From: Plantago major
Lineage: Eukaryota > Streptophyta > Magnoliopsida > Lamiales > Plantaginaceae
DNA: 64,000 bases
Direction: 5' to 3'
NCBI GenBank assembly: GCA_026545765.1
Contig: CM048839.1
Coordinates: forward strand, 45,554,677-45,618,676
Below, piece by piece: positions 22,201-34,560 of this stretch (the stretch's first letter is position 1; each line of letters starts with the position of its first letter). The notes below the pieces were generated by a model. The model made no database searches. It was given only the letters and a program-made list of their open reading frames with translations, and was not told the DNA's origin. The position numbers were made by a program, and so were the translations under genes.

Positions 22201-25200
22201 TACCACCACAGTTGAGAAACTTCAAATTGCTTGACTCAGGTTGCAGATGCACTTCTGTACTATTTGTGCTCGTGGTGCATTATTCATAACAGTGATCTCG
22301 GGATGTGCTAACCTCACAGGTGAATTCGAGTTGAATCATTGCTAGTTGAGTTCACCGCAATTCAAGACTGAAGCTTGTGGTAGATCAAAGTCACTAACAA
22401 CTTCATGATTTTCCTTATTTGATCATTAACTTTCATGAGCTCCACCTCAATCTCGTAATCCTCAAGCTATGCATATCAAGTAGTGAGAGGTTGATCATTA
22501 TTCTTATAAGGAAACATGATTCCTCAAACATTACATCTCTGCTAATCATCACTTTACGAGACTTCTTCAATACACCATACCTTATATCCTTTCACACCTT
22601 TAGGATAGCCAATAAAGATGCATTTGCCACAGGGTCAAGCTTATCCCGCCTGATATGCATATGCTGTGCAACCAAACACTCTCGTGTGAGTAATCCTTTA
22701 AACCACCATACCACACTCATCCGGTGTTTTCATTTGAATAGCAGATGAAGGAGTTTTGTTAACTAAATAGCATCAGAGAAACTTTTCTCCCCAAAATGAC
22801 TTTGGTACACCAGATCAAACATTATACACCTTGTTCTCTCCAAAAGTGTTCTATTCATCCTTTCAACAAGGCCATTTTTGGTGTGCTGTGTGGTTCGCGG
22901 CCTCTTTATGCCCTTTTCACCGCAGAATTTGTTGAAATCTCTTGATAGAAACTCTAAGCCATTATCACCCTCAATATTTTGACTTTAAGATTCTTCTCAT
23001 TCTCAACTTCGCACACTCCTTAAACTTAGAGAATGCATCACTTTTATGTTTCAAAGACATAAACCCACACTCCTAGTATAGTCATCTATAATATATGAAA
23101 TATCTCATGACCTCCATTTGTTTGAATCAAGCAGTCCCCATAGATCCGAATGAATATACTCTGTGGGTGCTTTACTCATGACTACCATTGAAAAGGGTTG
23201 CCTCTTTGCTTTACTCGTAATGCATTGCTCACGGCTTTAGTTTGTCAACTTTGGTGTCAAACACTTGTTTCTTATGTAATTCTAGCGACCTTTCTCACTA
23301 ACACGAGCCATTCTCTTATGCCACAAATCGTGTCATCCACACTAGCTACATGTACATCACCGTGATCACTTTACACCTCATGTAGTATAGTTTGTTTCTC
23401 TAACACCACTCATAATGAAGCATTTTTATCAACAATCGTAAGCATACCATTTTCGAGCTAAACATGAAACCTTTGCTCTAAAGTACCAAGAGATTAAGTT
23501 TCTTCCGAGTTCAGTATATACCGACATCTGTGAGTAACTTCACAGTCACACTCATCTGACTTAATGTCACTGTTCTCAGATGTCGCAGATCATGTCATTT
23601 CCAAGCATTAAAAGGCCTCCATAACTCAGATCTAACCTCGAGAACCATTCCTTATACGGACAAATGTGGAAAGAACATCCGTAATCCAAAATCCACTCAT
23701 CACTAGCTTGTTCATCAAGAATTCAAAACCTCTCCATCAAACACCGCATTGCCGGTATATTCAGTAGTGTTGTTTCCTTGATTGTTGAGCTTCATTTCTT
23801 TAATAGAAAACAGCCTTCTTCTGAGATGCCCTTGTTTACAAAGGATGATGATTCTTGTCTCTTTGTTCACATTTACGCAGATGCAGGGCTCTATTCCTCA
23901 CATCCTTGTCAATTTGTTTTTCCAAACTGCATTCGAGGCTTTGATTTGTGGAAGTTGTTTCTAACCATTAGACCTTCACCAGATGCATTTCCACCATTTG
24001 ATTGACTTCTCTGCATTTCTTTTTGCCTTATCAGACATTGAACTTCTTCCAATGTCGCCTTCTTCGACCAGAAAGGCTATAGCATCTCTTATACTCATAT
24101 GACTTTGGAAGGGAGTTAAGCAGAATTATAGCCTTATCTTCATCAGGCAGTGGAGTTTCTTCAATATTATCCAAATCATTCAAGGTTTTGTTGAATGAGG
24201 CAAGCTGTTCAAGAATGATACGAACTTCATTCATCTTATAAGAGTACAGTTGAGACTTCATATATAATCTTCTGGCCAATGATCGTGTCTGATATAATGA
24301 ATCAAGCTTCTCCCAAACTGCTAGAGTGTTTTCTCCTCGCAACTTCTCGTAGTTGCTCATCTCCTGACTCAATAGAATTGTACTCGGCTTTGGCGATGAG
24401 TTTTGTATTCCAAATCGATGTGATTGCGGAAGTTCACTTTGAGATGGTGCCTTCTCTACCCTCATTGCAATGTAATCGACTCCATCTTGACCTGCCTTAG
24501 TGCAAAATCATTCGTACCAACAAACTTGTCGATATCAAACTTTGCAGAACCCATAGTTGATCTTCACACGGCGATGAAACAATCGAATACTTCTCCGATC
24601 ACCTCCGATTTCCCACAGACGGCGCCACTTGTTAAGTATCCAAGATTCAAACGCACAATCGATCAACTACCAAACAAACACCAATAAGCAATCACACAAA
24701 GAACCTGAAAGAATTTACGTGGTTCGATCAATCGCTTCAATCTACATCCACGGAGAATCGGATTTTATTGATTCTTTTGGTATCTCAACTACAAGCTTGT
24801 TACGAGAATCAAACGAAATACGCTAGAATTCGATATACAATACTCACAACAACATTTCACACAACGCCTCAATCACGAGAAAACGAAAAGCGAAATCTGG
24901 AACTCTAAATTGATCTAATAATGCAAGCTAGCTCTCTTGCTCGCTTTTTATTGATGAAGATGATGAAATAATCGCCGACTAGAAGAGTTGGATCATAACA
25001 AACACTTCAATCCGACGGATGGCACAAAATCGCATTATCATTAAACTGAACGAAACACGTTTTCTCCTGCCGCCTTTCAACAAACTAATCTTCAGATAAT
25101 AACAAATCAGTCCCTGAACTTCTCACATTATTCGAAACAACCCCAAAACTTAACATTGATAATGGCAAGATCAACGACTGCTGAAACCAAAAGAAGATAA

Positions 25201-28200
25201 ATCTGTCTCTTGCTTAGACTAATGGTAATGGACCCCAGAAAAATTCTCTTATCTTCAATTCAAACAAGAGAAATCGAGTTGGAGGGACTGACGATTCAAA
25301 CTAGTCTAACTCATGTGGAATTACTAAAGAAGGGAATATTGATTATAGAACCCGTTCGTCATGATAAAATCCAAATCTCTCATTAAGCTACTCGTTAGAA
25401 CCACATGAGTAGCAAATTAAAATGTTCAAGCAGCCCTTTCAAAATATAACCATAACTAGAAGCAAGGAACTTCTTACATACATTTAGACAGTACAAGTGT
25501 ACAACAAAACCAACAGTGGATGAAAGCAGCCAAGACAAGATACTTGTGCTTCTGAGAATTTCATATGAGTTAGGTGACTGAAGATGATTCTCGAGATTGA
25601 TTTGATTGCATGATCATAGATGTTCACAAAATATGGCGAAAAGTAAGAATACCATCATCAAATCATGTACTGAAATTTGTGTAGGCAGAGGTCAGGATTG
25701 GATGCATAACCTTCTATACAGAAGTTTTGGGTGTTTTATGTGAGATATCTACGTAAATTAAAGATGAAACAAGAAATAATGAGCCAAAGACCAAGTAAGA
25801 ATACACATGACCATAGGTCATACCTGAAGCAATGTTGCAAAATGGCTTACTTTGTATTCACCACCACAATCATTTAAGCTTTTAACAAGAAATGAACAGC
25901 TATATACATTTATCTATGTGAAATTTAACCATGATCACTTTTCAGCCCACCCCCATATGAATATAAAATTCACATAAATAAATTTTTTAGAAAAAAACGA
26001 TAACATTTAAAGATTCTTTAAACAAAAGGAGAATATTTAGAGCATGGGTATCTTCTTACCTTGAATATATGGAAGGCAGACAATTGGATATTTTTGCTTG
26101 AATCCTGCACAAAAATGTTTTATTCAGAAACCACAACAGGATTTCAGTCTAAATTAATAAATTTCTCTCTTTCACAGCTGCATCATAGGACATATAAACA
26201 TGAAGCGCGAGAAAAGTGATCCAAGAAACTGATATAGAAAGAACATGTGTAAGCTTGGCATGATAAGTCCCTTTCAAGAACTTTTAACTTTTTGAGAACT
26301 TAAAGTGGCATAGCATAAGAACATGGAATTTTATTTAGTAAATGTAATAGGATGCTAAGGTGAACTGTATGATTTATTGCAACAAATTCCAGCAGTTGAG
26401 TTAGCCACTCACCAAGTATACTTCCTTAATAGAGGGAATAAAGTCAAAACAGAAAAGGCAATTGGTGTATTGTATGCAACCGTACCCTTCCAGTTTTTTG
26501 CAGAGATTGGCCTTGAACCATCCAGGATGCAAATGGAACCACCACATGTATACCAACGAGTTTAAACTCATTTCTTGAAGCAGAGAGGTAGTTTATCAAA
26601 GCCTTAGTTTGTCTAAAAATTTACAAGAGTTACCTATCGGACATACGACCCAAGATTCTTGACAAACTGAAACCTAGGAGAGAGATTACTGGCCAGTACC
26701 TTTAGCAATGTCATCATGACTTTTAAGTTGCGAACCTCCGCAATGTAGCGTTTCATCATCTGGGAATTCGGAGATTCGAGCAGAAATTCCGAGAGTAGCT
26801 GAAGTCACATAATGAAAATATTGATATATATACATCATGTATATATAGCAAACAATAATATGATGAACTAATAGCAGCTTGTCGAACTAACCTTCAAAGA
26901 TTGCCTTCTTGTCACATAATTTGACGATAACAGAAGTTTCTCATATTGCTCAAAAAACTACAAAATAGAAAATTATTTGTAAGAGAAGCAAATACCTCAA
27001 ATACTTAAATGAAATAACATAATATGGACAAGCATACTATTGTAAATTTGTAACTGACTGATGAAAAGACGAACAAGCTATCCCAAAGTGTAAAACACCA
27101 AACTCTCCAACACTACTTAAATTGTTAACCCGGGGGAAGGGGGCCGGTGTGGGTAATATTACCTCGTTGTAGTTAGTGGCCAGAAATTCAGAAACAGCGG
27201 GTGGATGCTTAGTGAGTAGATCCTGGAAAATGAAATTCAATATGGTAAGTGTTGGCATAATTAATGATAGCGGCCGAATTCAGACAATAAATTATTACAA
27301 CAAAAGTTGACCTTAAATGTAGAGAACGCATCGGAGGAGACATCAAAATTTGGAAGCTCAACAAACTTAAAGAATAACTCAAAGCTTGGTGATTCCAATA
27401 TGTATCTGAAATTAGAAATTGGAAATTTTTTGTTACGGGAGATGCTTGCACATTGTCAAACTTACTTGAGCACCATTCCTTGTCATGATAGATAAACAGG
27501 GAAGCATCACAAGGATGCAATGGGGGACAAATGACGAGCACAAGTATCTTACTTTGCAAGAGTTGGTGACTTGATACACTCCCTTAGCATATGACCACAA
27601 TTTAGAGCAATATCCTTGTTATCATAGCTGATTGCCCAACAAAAAATAAGAATCAATTGTCATAAACTTAAAAAGAAATGATAAGAGTCTTTCAGCTGAA
27701 ACTTAACTTGCTTTAGTCAAGAGACAAACCAGTATCCTCCTGATCAAAGAGTGCCAACTATATTGTTAGTCTAGGGTTCCACAGTTTACAAAGTTGAGTT
27801 GATGGAAATCAAGAAGAATGTGTTGATAATAAGATATTATGATCAAGTATTTGTAGGTTTATTCGTATTATAGTTTAGTTAAGAGTTTAAACATTCAGTA
27901 ACGTATATTCTATCTAGTAAATTGTATTAGCTGGAACTGCATTATTTCGTGCCCTTCAATTGATATCCGTTCGATATGATCAGTATACTGAGAAAGACAC
28001 TTGTAGCTGATTTGTACAATACACAACCGTGGCAGAGGATGGGGGTTGAATAAGGCATAAGACTAATATATTCATTAGCATAGATATCAGTCTCGGATAG
28101 TGGCAAGGATAGACCAACCATAAAAATGCGATGGACGCTATTCTAATTATTGCACATTCTTTTTATCTAAACTATATAGAAGTAAGACTGAGAATATGCA

Positions 28201-31200
28201 TAAATACTCATAATCCAAGGAAATTAGTAATGATTCAAGACATCAAGTCATAATCATAATCCATCATAGCACACTAGTCTCAAGGAAAACTCACAGAAAA
28301 CTAAGCATTTTGAAAGAGTGGATCTGACTGGCTATGGAAAGGGAAAGGTGGGAGAAGAGCAGCAGGTGAAATTTGAAAGCAGTGCAGTAGCGATTGCATG
28401 AGTGTGTCAATCCCGGCAGGATCGCACGTGATCCCGCTATCCCGGTGCGTTTTGGCACCTGGGTGGGATTGACATGGGGAAACCCGAGCAAGGTTGGGAT
28501 CCCGGAAATCTCGGGCAAGACAATAAAATTTGGTGGGAAATTGGTCATTTACCTCCAATTATAATAACCAAAGACACAGCCAATTTTAACCAAGTTCATC
28601 AAATTTAGCCACAGTCTGCTTTTCTCAAGTTTTCAGCCTTCTTTTTGTTCCTCCGACCGTCAGTCGAATCGGCCGATTTCCGGCCGGATCTCAGTCAATT
28701 GCTCCCACGAGTTGATTAAATTAAGGTATGTTTAATGATTGAATTTCAGTCGATCAATTTTTAGTTAAGGTTTTCTTAATTTGAATTGGGGATTTTATTT
28801 AATTCTCGTTTTCTTAGCATAATAGTACTTAGTTGATGTGTTATTATCTTAATACTCCATTAGATATGGCACAACCACCACTTGAGAAAATTATACCAGA
28901 GGGTAAAAACATTTATATATTTCCTTGACTTTGTTTGTGACTCTTTATGGAGTAATCCATGACTTTATATTATTAATTGGGTTATTTGTAACCTTAGTCC
29001 TTATATGTTAATGTTATAATGTATGATACATTACATATATAACTTCAGTATCCCGTTTATCACGGTAACGCGATCCCGCTATCCCACATTTTTGGTCGGG
29101 CGCGACCGGGATTGACAACAATGTCAATGTCAGAAAAGAAAAGGGGCTTGCTTATTTTGCTAGGCTTAGTAGGGGCCAAACGCAAGAATTCAACTCTACA
29201 GTGCAAAGAATAAATAAATACATAAATAATAATAATAATAATAATTTGTAAAGTGACTGATATAATCGCCTATTCACTATGGGCAACCTTAAACAGCAGC
29301 CTACAGAACGCCCTTAGCAGTACATGACAGCTCCATTCCACAACACTGCTACTGTTAACTCTGGTAAGCATATTAACCTTTGCGTGACTTCAGCAGCCCG
29401 TAGGGATCGAGGTCTAGGACCCATTAATCTTTATATTTACTTGTATTAATGAAAAATTCTTGTGAAATACTTGATTTTTCTAAACTATAGATAGAAGTTA
29501 ATATCACACTAGTGTAAGTTGGGTGAGTGTGCCGAACACAATTAAGGGAGGTATGGGTTTTCCTCATCTTAAGGAACAATATGATTTTTACAAGAATTTT
29601 ACTATATAAATACAGATAGCCTTACTACTATCTGAAAGTTAGGAAATTATATGTAACGTAATTTTTTACTTTTGACATAAAACTAAATTTTATTAAATTA
29701 CCATATAGATCCAAAGAATTTGTAATGCTGTACACACAGAATGGGTAAACAACCATGAGATCCACTTACATGAGACAATAACGTACGGAAACATTCTGAG
29801 CTGATATCTCATATAAAAAAACAAAATTCGCATTTAAGATCTCACTTCCATATGGATGCGACTTATATAGAAGAGAATCTATTACCTGACAACAAGGAAG
29901 TCTAGCAGCTCTACATGATTCTCCATATATTGCACACAGCAAATTACTGAATCAACCTTTTGCTTTAGCATAATCGACCAGCAGTGTACTAAATTTTTCC
30001 TGGTCTATGAACAGAATAATGTATTTTTTAAGGCACAGAAGTACAAATATGATAACCAATAACCATAACCATCTACAACATTCAATAATATCTATGGTAT
30101 GAAGCAGGTACTCACTTCCCATCCCAGGGTAGGTAATTTGTGAATAAATAGAGAGATCACATCTTCTTCACAAATTTCAAGAGTCAGCTGTGCAATCTGG
30201 TCAGGGCTCGGTTCAACTTCGCCATCTCCAGATAACATAGTTCTCATAGACACTATATTCTTGTCAACATCCTCCAATGCCTATGGCAGAAAATGATAAA
30301 TACAAAACAATAAGATAATAACAATTGAAAATCAAGGCAATTCCAGGTATCAGATACAGGAAGCTTTCTATAAACAACAAGAGCTGGCACAACATTCATG
30401 TATAAGAACTTATTTGGCTACTTTGTACAATGTAGAGTACTCAGACAACTTTGCATTAAGAAGGAAGCACATAAAGAATAAAGATCTGGACTGTGCATAC
30501 AATGCTCGATAGCTTTCTGGCCAACATCGCGAATAATCTGCTGCAAATCCAGTCACAGTCTTTGAAAATACAAATACACCCATTCCTTTCACGCCAAATT
30601 GAATAAATAAGCTCAATTACGAAAATTTTCAAAAGTCTATTCTTCAGATTTCTTCCTTTCGTCCTTAGACAGATCAAAGGCTCTACCATACGCCAATAAG
30701 ATGTTATATTAAATCTCTTGTTTCACATAAAACGCAACTTGTATTGTGAAGTTTATACAACAACAGAAGCTCTCTGCAGATGTGTTCTTCGCATTTCTTT
30801 CAGTAGCAACAGATAAAATAAAAGAAAATAAAAACAAGAGTTTATATAAAGATGGGTCATCATCCCCTTAAAAGTCCTTATTAAGGGGAGAAGGTTATCC
30901 ACCTTATATGTTGTTTTTTGATGATTTACTCACAAGTCATGTGGGATATTCTAACACGCCCCCTCACGGGTAGACCGCGGTTAGTCGGCTCTGCACGTGG
31001 AATCATAATAGCCTCTTTGGGCAAGCCGGAATTATCATCGGCTGGGGCGCCCATCGGGCCTGCTCTAATACCATATAAAGATTATGGGTCATCATCCCTT
31101 AAAAAGGCCTTATTAAGGGGGAGAAGGTTATCCACTCATGTTGTTTTTTTATGATTTACTCACTAGTGATAGTGGGATATTCTGCAGTCTATATCAAATT

Positions 31201-31542
31201 ACTCCTAGATTACATTCTAAGTTACCAGTGATTTAAGGGCGGTTTCACAAAAACAATGGCAATTAAATCGCCAAGTGCCGTATCAAACACATAATAGTAC
31301 ATATTATGATGAAGAAGTATGTATCTGTATATCAATGTATGCATACAAAACAACAGCAAAACTATGTATCGATCCAAAAAGCTGAGAATCACAGTGAGAC
31401 GAATTGGAAAAGAATAAACCTTCTCCAGGGATTTGACTTCAGCTACAGTTTTGGAGTCGAGCGCGACGAGACTGTCCTTGATCGCCTTGGCCAATTCCTG
31501 AGGGGTTTTGGTCCTTGATTGCTTGAAAAAGGAGAACGACAT
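19244..31542 (-). CDS. MO25-family (calcium-binding protein 39-like) scaffold protein
   Basis: Eleven exons, 5' to 3' on the minus strand: 31542–31420, 30280–30116, 30004–29886, 27627–27553, 27405–27312, 27222–27163, 26957–26892, 26798–26700, 26104–26060, 19600–19498 and 19332–19244. Joined length 1038 nt, 345 aa, with phase kept at every junction. Diagnostic MO25 segments run in order: [130 protein letters not shown], and the acidic tail [18 protein letters not shown]25 forms a helical-repeat scaffold that activates STE20/germinal-centre kinases in animals and yeast; a similar role in plants is expected (inference). Length is normal. Intron 9 has grown to about 6.5 kb by a Copia insertion. 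Confidence 0.95.
19841..20380 (-). repeat. Copia 3' LTR
   Basis: 540 bp, TG…CA termini. Its first ~70 and last ~215 plus-strand bases match the other LTR exactly; the middle differs by at least 11 short changes. Confidence 0.93.
20491..21126 (-). pseudogene. Copia RNase H with C-terminal end of the polyprotein
   Basis: A 211-codon uninterrupted frame. It carries the Copia RNase H signature: [20 protein letters not shown], then [26 protein letters not shown], and the closing [16 protein letters not shown] and ADMMTKPL segments. Catalytic Asp, Glu and Asp are present. The upstream end enters the reverse transcriptase thumb ([12 protein letters not shown]), where the frame becomes corrupt. It is part of a broken polyprotein. 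Confidence 0.9.
21233..21553 (-). pseudogene. Copia reverse transcriptase fragment
   Basis: The frame contains the catalytic [13 protein letters not shown] motif followed by [20 protein letters not shown], both hallmarks of Copia reverse transcriptase. The flanks are frameshifted, so palm and fingers further upstream (to about 22000) survive only as fragments. Confidence 0.88.
22805..22985 (-). pseudogene. Copia integrase core fragment
   Basis: On the minus strand a frame reads [20 protein letters not shown] and then [16 protein letters not shown], matching the second half of the Copia integrase catalytic core. The conserved stretch between these (normally containing TPQQNG) is shortened, which suggests small deletions. 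Adjacent zinc-finger and protease regions (23000–23900) were not resolved in any clean frame. Confidence 0.75.
24031..24554 (-). pseudogene. Copia gag (UBN2-type) with frameshifts
   Basis: The gag start is visible at 24554 ([17 protein letters not shown]). After a disrupted stretch the frame 24465–24031 continues with [40 protein letters not shown] and [17 protein letters not shown], typical of plant Copia gag. The start and the body are in different frames. Confidence 0.85.
24630..25155 (-). repeat. Copia 5' LTR
   Basis: 526 bp, 14 bp shorter than its partner through small deletions concentrated in 24700–24990. It is followed on the minus strand by the primer-binding-like site at about 24612–24629. 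Confidence 0.93.
28405..29117. mobile_element. Non-autonomous TIR element in MO25 intron 3
   Basis: Perfect 12-bp terminal inverted repeat TGTCAATCCCGG/CCGGGATTGACA and subterminal GATCCCGCTATCCC words at both ends. Length 713 bp, no transposase. No matching target duplication was found. hAT-like by general look only. Confidence 0.7.
29221..29245. repeat. (AAT)n microsatellite
   Basis: Short run of about seven AAT units in MO25 intron 3. Confidence 0.8.
30845..31186 (-). mobile_element. TRIM (terminal-repeat retrotransposon in miniature) in MO25 intron 1
   Basis: Two LTR-like repeats of about 112 bp (30845–30956 and 31074–31186) flank a 117-bp centre. On the minus strand the LTR starts TGTTAGAATATCCCAC and the centre begins with TGGTATTAGAGC (31073–31062), close to the initiator-Met primer-binding site TGGTATCAGAGC. 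Flanks GTTTA (30840–30844) and GTCTA (31187–31191) look like a target duplication with one change. There is no coding capacity, and it lies in the same orientation as the host gene. Confidence 0.85.
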
Positions 31543-32104
31543 GTCTAATGCTTCTGTAAATTGATTGAGGACCTTCTCTTCTTCTTCAAACAGATCAATT
31601 AATCAATGGATTTTGGTTCAATTGGATTTCCTGCGCTCAATTTGCCATTTTAGGGAGACTGACAGTGAAGTGTTTGAATATCATTCATAAAATGTAGTGC
31701 TCTGTTTCGGTGAAATCATTTTGACACGTTTTATCTCAATTTTCTACTTGTTTCTATTAGACGACCATAAACGCCGTGAACCGCCGGCTTTTTCTTTTTC
31801 TTTTTTTTCCGGATGGCATGGGGAACCCAGCTAGAAGGCATGACGCGTGATTTCTCAAACCAACTTGCATATGGCAAGTGATTATTATAATTATATCCCA
31901 ATGCCAGTGGCTGGATAAAAAGCAGCGTGGATGAAGTTGAACGACTAGAGAGTGGCGTAAGGGAGAAGGGGGCGGAACAAAACTCGGGATAATTGAAATG
32001 AGATGGCAAATACTCATATATTTCTATATTTCTATTTCTAAAGTCTAGACTCTGCCGTTCTAATGAAATACTTAACAAATACTCTTAACTTTTTTTTGTA
32101 ACAT

Positions 32105-32200
32105 TGTGGGGTGGGTCGGGTGGGCTGCGGGTTGCACTCACCCAACACGCCACCCGCCCGCCAATGGCGGTTTAAACAAAAAAAACCCGCCTAGTTTTTT
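32105..32200. mobile_element. Fragment of a GGCGGG-rich hAT element
   Basis: GGGTGGGTCGGGTGGGCTGCGGG…CCACCCGCCCGCCAATGGCGG resembles the subterminal region of the hAT element at 5754–6338. Only one end is recognisable. Confidence 0.4.
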
Positions 32201-33190
32201 TTTTTAAAAAAACAATTGCTCTTAGCTAGACGTTTACATGCTTAGTACGAAAATAAGTTCATCGAGCTAATCAGGTTGTGCTGAACAAAGCATGTCCCTC
32301 CACATCAAATGTCACGTCTGTGGCATTCACATGTTTACACATACTATGTATATATAAATGTAACATGTGTCATCTGATTTGGTACAGATAGAGTACTTAC
32401 TTAACGAGTTAACCAAATGAGTAAGTAATAAATATTGGTAGTGTAGGCTATTGTAATGGATAATGGATTGACGCATTAATAATTGGGCGTCCAGAATGAC
32501 ATGTTATTAATAGGAAGGAGGTATAATGTCCGCATGAATTTGCCTTCCAGATTTTTCACAACAAATTACCCTTAATTTAGAATGTTAAATAAATGGAAAT
32601 TTTTCTCATAGCACTTTTGGCAAGATATCATTTGTAGACATTTGTACGATGTTTGATCCTTTTGTCCCCGCTAATAATGTGTAATGTGCTCAAAATCAAT
32701 TACTTTTAAAACATCAATTTAATGAACTATGTCCTTTGTTCTCGTTCGATCTCTTCTCCTCTTTTCAACCAAGAGTGAATCAACAAAGCCTGTTTAGTTC
32801 AGGATTAAATCCCTCCAAGGTAGAGAGATTGAGCAGTGTTAAGTACACAAACTTTTAAGCACAAAAAGTTATGGAGTACAAATGAACAGGTATTTGAAAG
32901 CAATGTGAACAAATTGGTTTGTTTACTTATTCTAGCTAACATAAAGTAGAAAACCTAGGTAGATTTTGTACGATTAATGGAAAGGAATGTACACATCAGT
33001 GGAGTTCAGGATATGTATGGATACGGAATCGTTCTCACCATCTGCTTATGGCGATTCACACGTTATTCATGTCCTACGACAATATCAAGGTTGCATTTTT
33101 CAAGTTCAGACTAGCGAAATTATTGTATTGTTAGACGAATAATTCTTAACAAAATGATTTGATGATTTTAGACCTCATTTATCGTATACG
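32201..33190. other. Intergenic, no feature seen
   Basis: AT-rich sequence between the MO25 5' flank and a Gypsy remnant. No gene, TIR pair or long repeat noticed. Confidence 0.4.
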
Positions 33191-33199
33191 AAGATTTTG

Positions 33200-34560
33200 A
33201 ACTAGCTCAACACGCATGAATCGAATCGCCCAGACCGTCCATCTGTCCGAGGATGGAAAGTTGTACTGGAACTCAACTTGGTTCCCATGGCCTGGTGAAA
33301 GCTCTTCCAAAACGTTGTGGTGAACTTAGGATCTCTGTCAGAGATAATAGATAAAGGTATCCCGTGAAGTTGCACTATTTTTGCCATGTATAACTCAACA
33401 AATTTTGCCATACGGTAGGTCCTCTTCACTGGAAGGAAATGAGCAGACTTTGGAAGACGGTCCACAGTTATCCAGATTGAGTCAAATCCTTATTTCGTCC
33501 TTGGCAAACCCATTACAAAATCCATGGATATGTGCTCTAAATTCCGTTATGGAATTATCAATGGTTTAAGTTAACCTGACGGCCTCTGATGTTCTGTTTT
33601 AACTTGCTGGCACATAATACACTTTTGAACGAAATCTGTGACATCTCTCTTCAGTCCCATCTATGAGTAATTCATACTGAGGTCACGGTACATTTTTGTA
33701 TTTCCTGGGTGGATGGAGAATGGTGGACTATGGCTTGCCTAAGAATTTCTTGTTTTAATTCCTTCACATTTGGGACCGCCAACATATTGTCCAACCGTAA
33801 ACTCCCCATCTACTGAAACTGAGTAGTATGTGCGCTTCCCTTCTAACACTTTTGTCCTAAATTTTGTCAGCTTAGGATCAGAAAATTGAGCAACTTTAAT
33901 CTTATCCAAAATCATTGGTCTTAAGATAGGGTGGCCAAGCTAACCGACTTACCTTCGGGAACAACCTCTATTCCAAACTCTTGAAATTCCCGCAATAAAT
34001 GCCCCTTAACTTATCGAAGCTTAGAAACTTGACCCTTGCGGCCCGAGGCATCGGCTACGACATTCGCCTTTCCAGGATGATAGTTGATTGTGCAATCATA
34101 GTCCTTAACCAACTTTGTACCATCTTCTTTGCCTCATAATAAGCTGATTTTGGGTGAAGAAGTATTTTATGCTCTTATGATCAGTGAAGATTTCACATTT
34201 AGCTCAGTAAAGATAGTTTCGTCATATCTTCAGAGCAAAGGCAATCTGCTAGCTCTACATCATGTGTTGGGTTTAAATTACCTCGGTGCATAAGCTATCA
34301 CTTTTCCCTATTGCATTATAACACATCCAACCCTTTGCCACAAGCATCACTGTAGATAACATAATCCTTGTTTCCATCACGAAGAACCAAAATATGGGTT
34401 GTCGTCTCTTCTCACATTCCTATGTAGTATGTCCACTGGAAACGAACCTCTTTTCTTGTCAAATTGGTCATTGGCAACGGAATCTTAGAATACCCATCTA
34501 CGAACTTTCAGTAGTGCTAAACCGAGAAAACTACAGATCTCACTCACATTCATGAGAGTT
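33200..34560 (-). pseudogene. Ty3/Gypsy polyprotein remnant
   Basis: On the minus strand, reading from about 34560 down, degraded segments appear in Gypsy order: end of reverse transcriptase (FVDGYSKIPLPMTNLTRKE), RNase H (VIYSDACGKGL, VIAYA), the linker to integrase (EHQRPSG, EHISMDFVMGLPRTK), then the only long clean frame, 33465–33202, with MDRLPKSAHFLPVKRTY, SIISDRDPKFTTTFWKSF and FHPRTDGRSGR. Stops and frameshifts separate the pieces. In the integrase the catalytic Glu of the usual QSER motif is Gly (RSGR). Neither LTRs nor gag were found. A dead, truncated copy. Confidence 0.85.

Larger units (their letters stand above)
19841..25155 (-). mobile_element. Ty1/Copia LTR retrotransposon in MO25 intron 9
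   Basis: A 5315-bp element in the same (minus) orientation as the host gene. LTRs are 19841–20380 (3' LTR, 540 bp) and 24630–25155 (5' LTR, 526 bp), both TGTTAAG…CTTAACA. The 5-bp target duplication TTGAT is exact (19836–19840 and 25156–25160). Next to the 5' LTR is a primer-binding-like site, TGGCGCCGTCTGTGGGA on the minus strand; this is not the usual initiator-Met type. Next to the 3' LTR is the purine-rich AAGGTGGAGATT. Internal order gag, integrase, reverse transcriptase, RNase H is the Copia order. Internal frames are broken between about 21130 and 24550, while the RNase H frame is clean, so the element is not autonomous as written. Confidence 0.95.

Noticed and set aside
28291-28558. 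Two overlapping minus-strand frames of 85 codons
   Set aside because: They run through the GC-rich TIR end of the non-autonomous element in MO25 intron 3 and have no domain.
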